In this document: positions 6,094 to 7,962 of the stretch, piece after piece
How positions within the stretch are numbered: the stretch's first letter is position 1
Layout: the number at the start of each line of letters is the position of its first letter
Origin: Treponema sp.
GTDB lineage: Bacteria; Spirochaetota; Spirochaetia; Treponematales; Treponemataceae
Length of the DNA: 7,962 nucleotides
Reading direction: 5' to 3'
Assembly: GCA_022510885.1 (NCBI GenBank)
Contig: JAFLSP010000083.1
Coordinates: forward strand, 1-7,962
Program-made: the position numbers and the translations under genes
The notes under the pieces: generated by a model
What the model was told of the DNA's origin: nothing
Seen by the model: only the letters and a program-made list of their open reading frames with translations
The model's database searches: none

Positions 6094-7962
6094 TGGCAGG
6101 AAACGGCCCGCAGATTCGCTTTGACGGGCGCACGCCCGGGGCAGGCCCGCTGGAACGCATGGCGGGCAGGGTGAGCGGTCAGAAGCCGAAAGACCGCCGC
6201 CGCACCCTGCGCCGTCTCTTTGCGTACATCGGCAGGAACAAGGCGGCGTTCTTCGCGCTGCTCGCCTGCATGGTGGTGGTGACGGTTCTTGAGGTCATCT
6301 CGCCTTTCCTCCAGCAGAAAGCCATCGACACGATTTCGCTGCGCGGCGGGCATCTTGCGGTGGACATGCGCGCCTGCCGCGCCGTCCTGCTGCTGCTCGG
6401 CACGAGCTTCGCCTTCGTGGTGGCCTTCTCCTATATGCAGGAGCGGCTGGCGGCAAAGCTCTCGCAGGACACGATTGCGCTCATGCGCGGCGATTTGTTC
6501 AGGAAAATCTCGCGGCTGTCCATTGCCTACACGGACAGCCACCGCCACGGCGACCTGATGAGCCGCATGACCAACGACACGGACATCATTTCGACGGCGG
6601 TGTCGCAGTCGGTCGCCGCGCTCGGCTCTGCCGTGCTCACGCTCGTCGGCTCGCTCGCCATGATGTTCACCTACAGCGTGCGCGTCACGCTCGTCTCCAT
6701 GATAGCCGTTCCCGTGATTATGCTCGCTTCCGCGCTGCTCACCAAATTCATGCGCAAGTATTACATACGGCAGCAGCAGCTTTTGGGCGAACTGAACGGC
6801 GAGGTGGAGGAGAAGGTGACGGGCTACCGCACGATTGTGGCGTATGGGCGCGAGGGCGCCACGGTGGAGCGGTTTGCCGCCGTCTCCGCCGAGCTGCGGC
6901 GCAATGCGGTGGTGGCAAAGGTGCTCGGTTCGGTGGTGGGACCAGTCACGAACTTTTTGGGCAACTTCCAGTACGTGCTTATCGCGGGCATCGGCGGCTA
7001 CCTCATGCTGTCCGGCAAAGCGGCACTGACGGTCGGCACGATTCAGGCGCTGCTGCTCTACTCAAAGAAACTCAACCACCCCGTCAATCAGATTGCCGAC
7101 CAGTACGCGAGCATCCTCTCCGCGCTTGCCGGTGCGGAGCGCGTCTTTGAGGTGCTGGACGCGGACGACGAGCCTGACGGCGGCACGCAGGAAGTGGCGC
7201 GCAACGCGCGGGGTGCATGGGACGTGCGCGGCGAAATCGTCTTTGAGCGGCTGACCTTCGGCTACGTGCCGGGCCGCCCCGTGCTCAAGGATTTTTCTCT
7301 GCGCGTCGCGCCGGGGCAGAAAGTCGCGCTCGTGGGGGCGACGGGAAGCGGCAAGACGACCGTGGTCAACCTGCTCATGCGCTTTTACGAGGCGGACGGC
7401 GGGCGCATCCTGCTTGACGGCACGGACATCACGCAGGTAGCCAAGGCGGATTTGCGCGGCGCGCTCTCCATCGTCTTGCAGGACACGGTGCTGTTCCACG
7501 ACACGATTCGCAATAACATCGCGTTCGGCAGCGAGCGGGTAGGCGACGCGGAACTGCGGGCGGCGGCCGAGACCGCGCTGTGCGCCTCGTTCATCGAAAA
7601 ACTCCCCGCCGGCTACGACACGGAACTGAGCGAGAGCGGCTCAAACCTGAGCGAAGGACAGCGGCAGCTGCTCGCCATTGCGCGCGCCGTGGTCGCGCAG
7701 TCGCCCGTGCTGATTCTGGACGAGGCGACGAGCAACGTGGATACGCGCACCGAAATGCGCATTCAGGCCGCGCTCACCAATCTGATGAAAGGCCGCACGT
7801 CCATCGTCATCGCGCACCGCCTGTCCACCATCCGCGACGCGGACGTGATTGTCGTCCTTGCCAACGGCGCGATTGTAGAATCCGGCAGCCACGACGAACT
7901 GCTCGCCCGCCGCGGCGAATACTACACGCTGTACCAGAGACAGTTCGCGGGTGTTGCCACGT
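6093..7962 (+). CDS. ABC exporter half-transporter with canonical ATP site (BmrD/LmrD-like subunit), 3' end cut by the window
   Basis: The second half of the heterodimeric exporter: 623 codons are visible and the frame is still open at the right edge. It probably lacks only a few residues, since YYTLYQRQF is typical of the end of this family. A polar, basic N-terminal stretch of about 48 residues precedes the first membrane helix (about 51-70). Further hydrophobic segments follow, and VAYGREGATVE is the coupling-loop region. The nucleotide-binding domain has Walker A GATGSGKT (415-422), Q-loop Gln 463, signature LSEGQ (519-523), Walker B ILILD-type ending at Asp 543, catalytic Glu 544 and switch His 575 (AHRLS). 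Glu and His are intact, so this subunit supplies the hydrolytic Walker motifs. Its variant LSEGQ faces the degenerate site of the partner. The ATG overlaps the stop of the previous gene by one base and has a good ribosome binding site. No internal frameshift is apparent, because all motifs fall in one frame. Confidence 0.93.
   Translation, partial: MAGNGPQIRFDGRTPGAGPLERMAGRVSGQKPKDRRRTLRRLFAYIGRNKAAFFALLACMVVVTVLEVISPFLQQKAIDTISLRGGHLAVDMRACRAVLLLLGTSFAFVVAFSYMQERLAAKLSQDTIALMRGDLFRKISRLSIAYTDSHRHGDLMSRMTNDTDIISTAVSQSVAALGSAVLTLVGSLAMMFTYSVRVTLVSMIAVPVIMLASALLTKFMRKYYIRQQQLLGELNGEVEEKVTGYRTIVAYGREGATVERFAAVSAELRRNAVVAKVLGSVVGPVTNFLGNFQYVLIAGIGGYLMLSGKAALTVGTIQALLLYSKKLNHPVNQIADQYASILSALAGAERVFEVLDADDEPDGGTQEVARNARGAWDVRGEIVFERLTFGYVPGRPVLKDFSLRVAPGQKVALVGATGSGKTTVVNLLMRFYEADGGRILLDGTDITQVAKADLRGALSIVLQDTVLFHDTIRNNIAFGSERVGDAELRAAAETALCASFIEKLPAGYDTELSESGSNLSEGQRQLLAIARAVVAQSPVLILDEATSNVDTRTEMRIQAALTNLMKGRTSIVIAHRLSTIRDADVIVVLANGAIVESGSHDELLARRGEYYTLYQRQFAGVAT

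Overview
This GC-rich window (roughly two-thirds G+C by eye) carries five tightly packed genes, all on the + strand, with no RNA genes, insertion sequences or CRISPR arrays that I can see. The cell is Gram-negative-like, because the first gene is a class A penicillin-binding protein of the PBP1C type with its typical C-terminal domain. Two genes sit directly behind an extended -10 box (TGCTATACTG) placed so that transcription should begin at or next to the ATG. From memory this looks like promoters in Treponema and related spirochaetes, so I lean towards a high-GC treponeme-like spirochaete. That is inference, at low to moderate confidence.

Layout: (1) 1-2238, PBP1C, with its true start left of the window. 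(2) 2239-2285, a short intergenic promoter. (3) 2286-3374, a fusion of a 2H phosphoesterase / 2'-5' RNA ligase-like domain to a complete Vsr-type mismatch nickase. (4) 3375-3427, a second promoter that matches the first in sequence and spacing. (5) 3428-4258, a NYN (PIN-like) nuclease-fold protein with a C-terminal OST-HTH/LOTUS-like domain. (6) 4270-6093 and 6093-7962 (cut by the right edge), the two half-transporters of a heterodimeric ABC exporter.

How the genes work together: PBP1C works alone in the cell envelope. The NYN gene and the two ABC genes are separated by 11 nt and then by a 1-nt overlap, so they are probably one operon read from the promoter at 3388-3427. The two ABC subunits complement each other. 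The first has a degenerate ATP site (Asp for the catalytic Glu, Gln for the switch His), while the second keeps Glu and His, as in the BmrCD, LmrCD and TM287/288 exporters. The main points for a second look are the 2H-Vsr fusion, a roughly 22-residue insertion between two predicted zinc ligands of its Vsr domain, and the pair of near-identical leaderless-type promoters that share an extra GATACTG element at -40.
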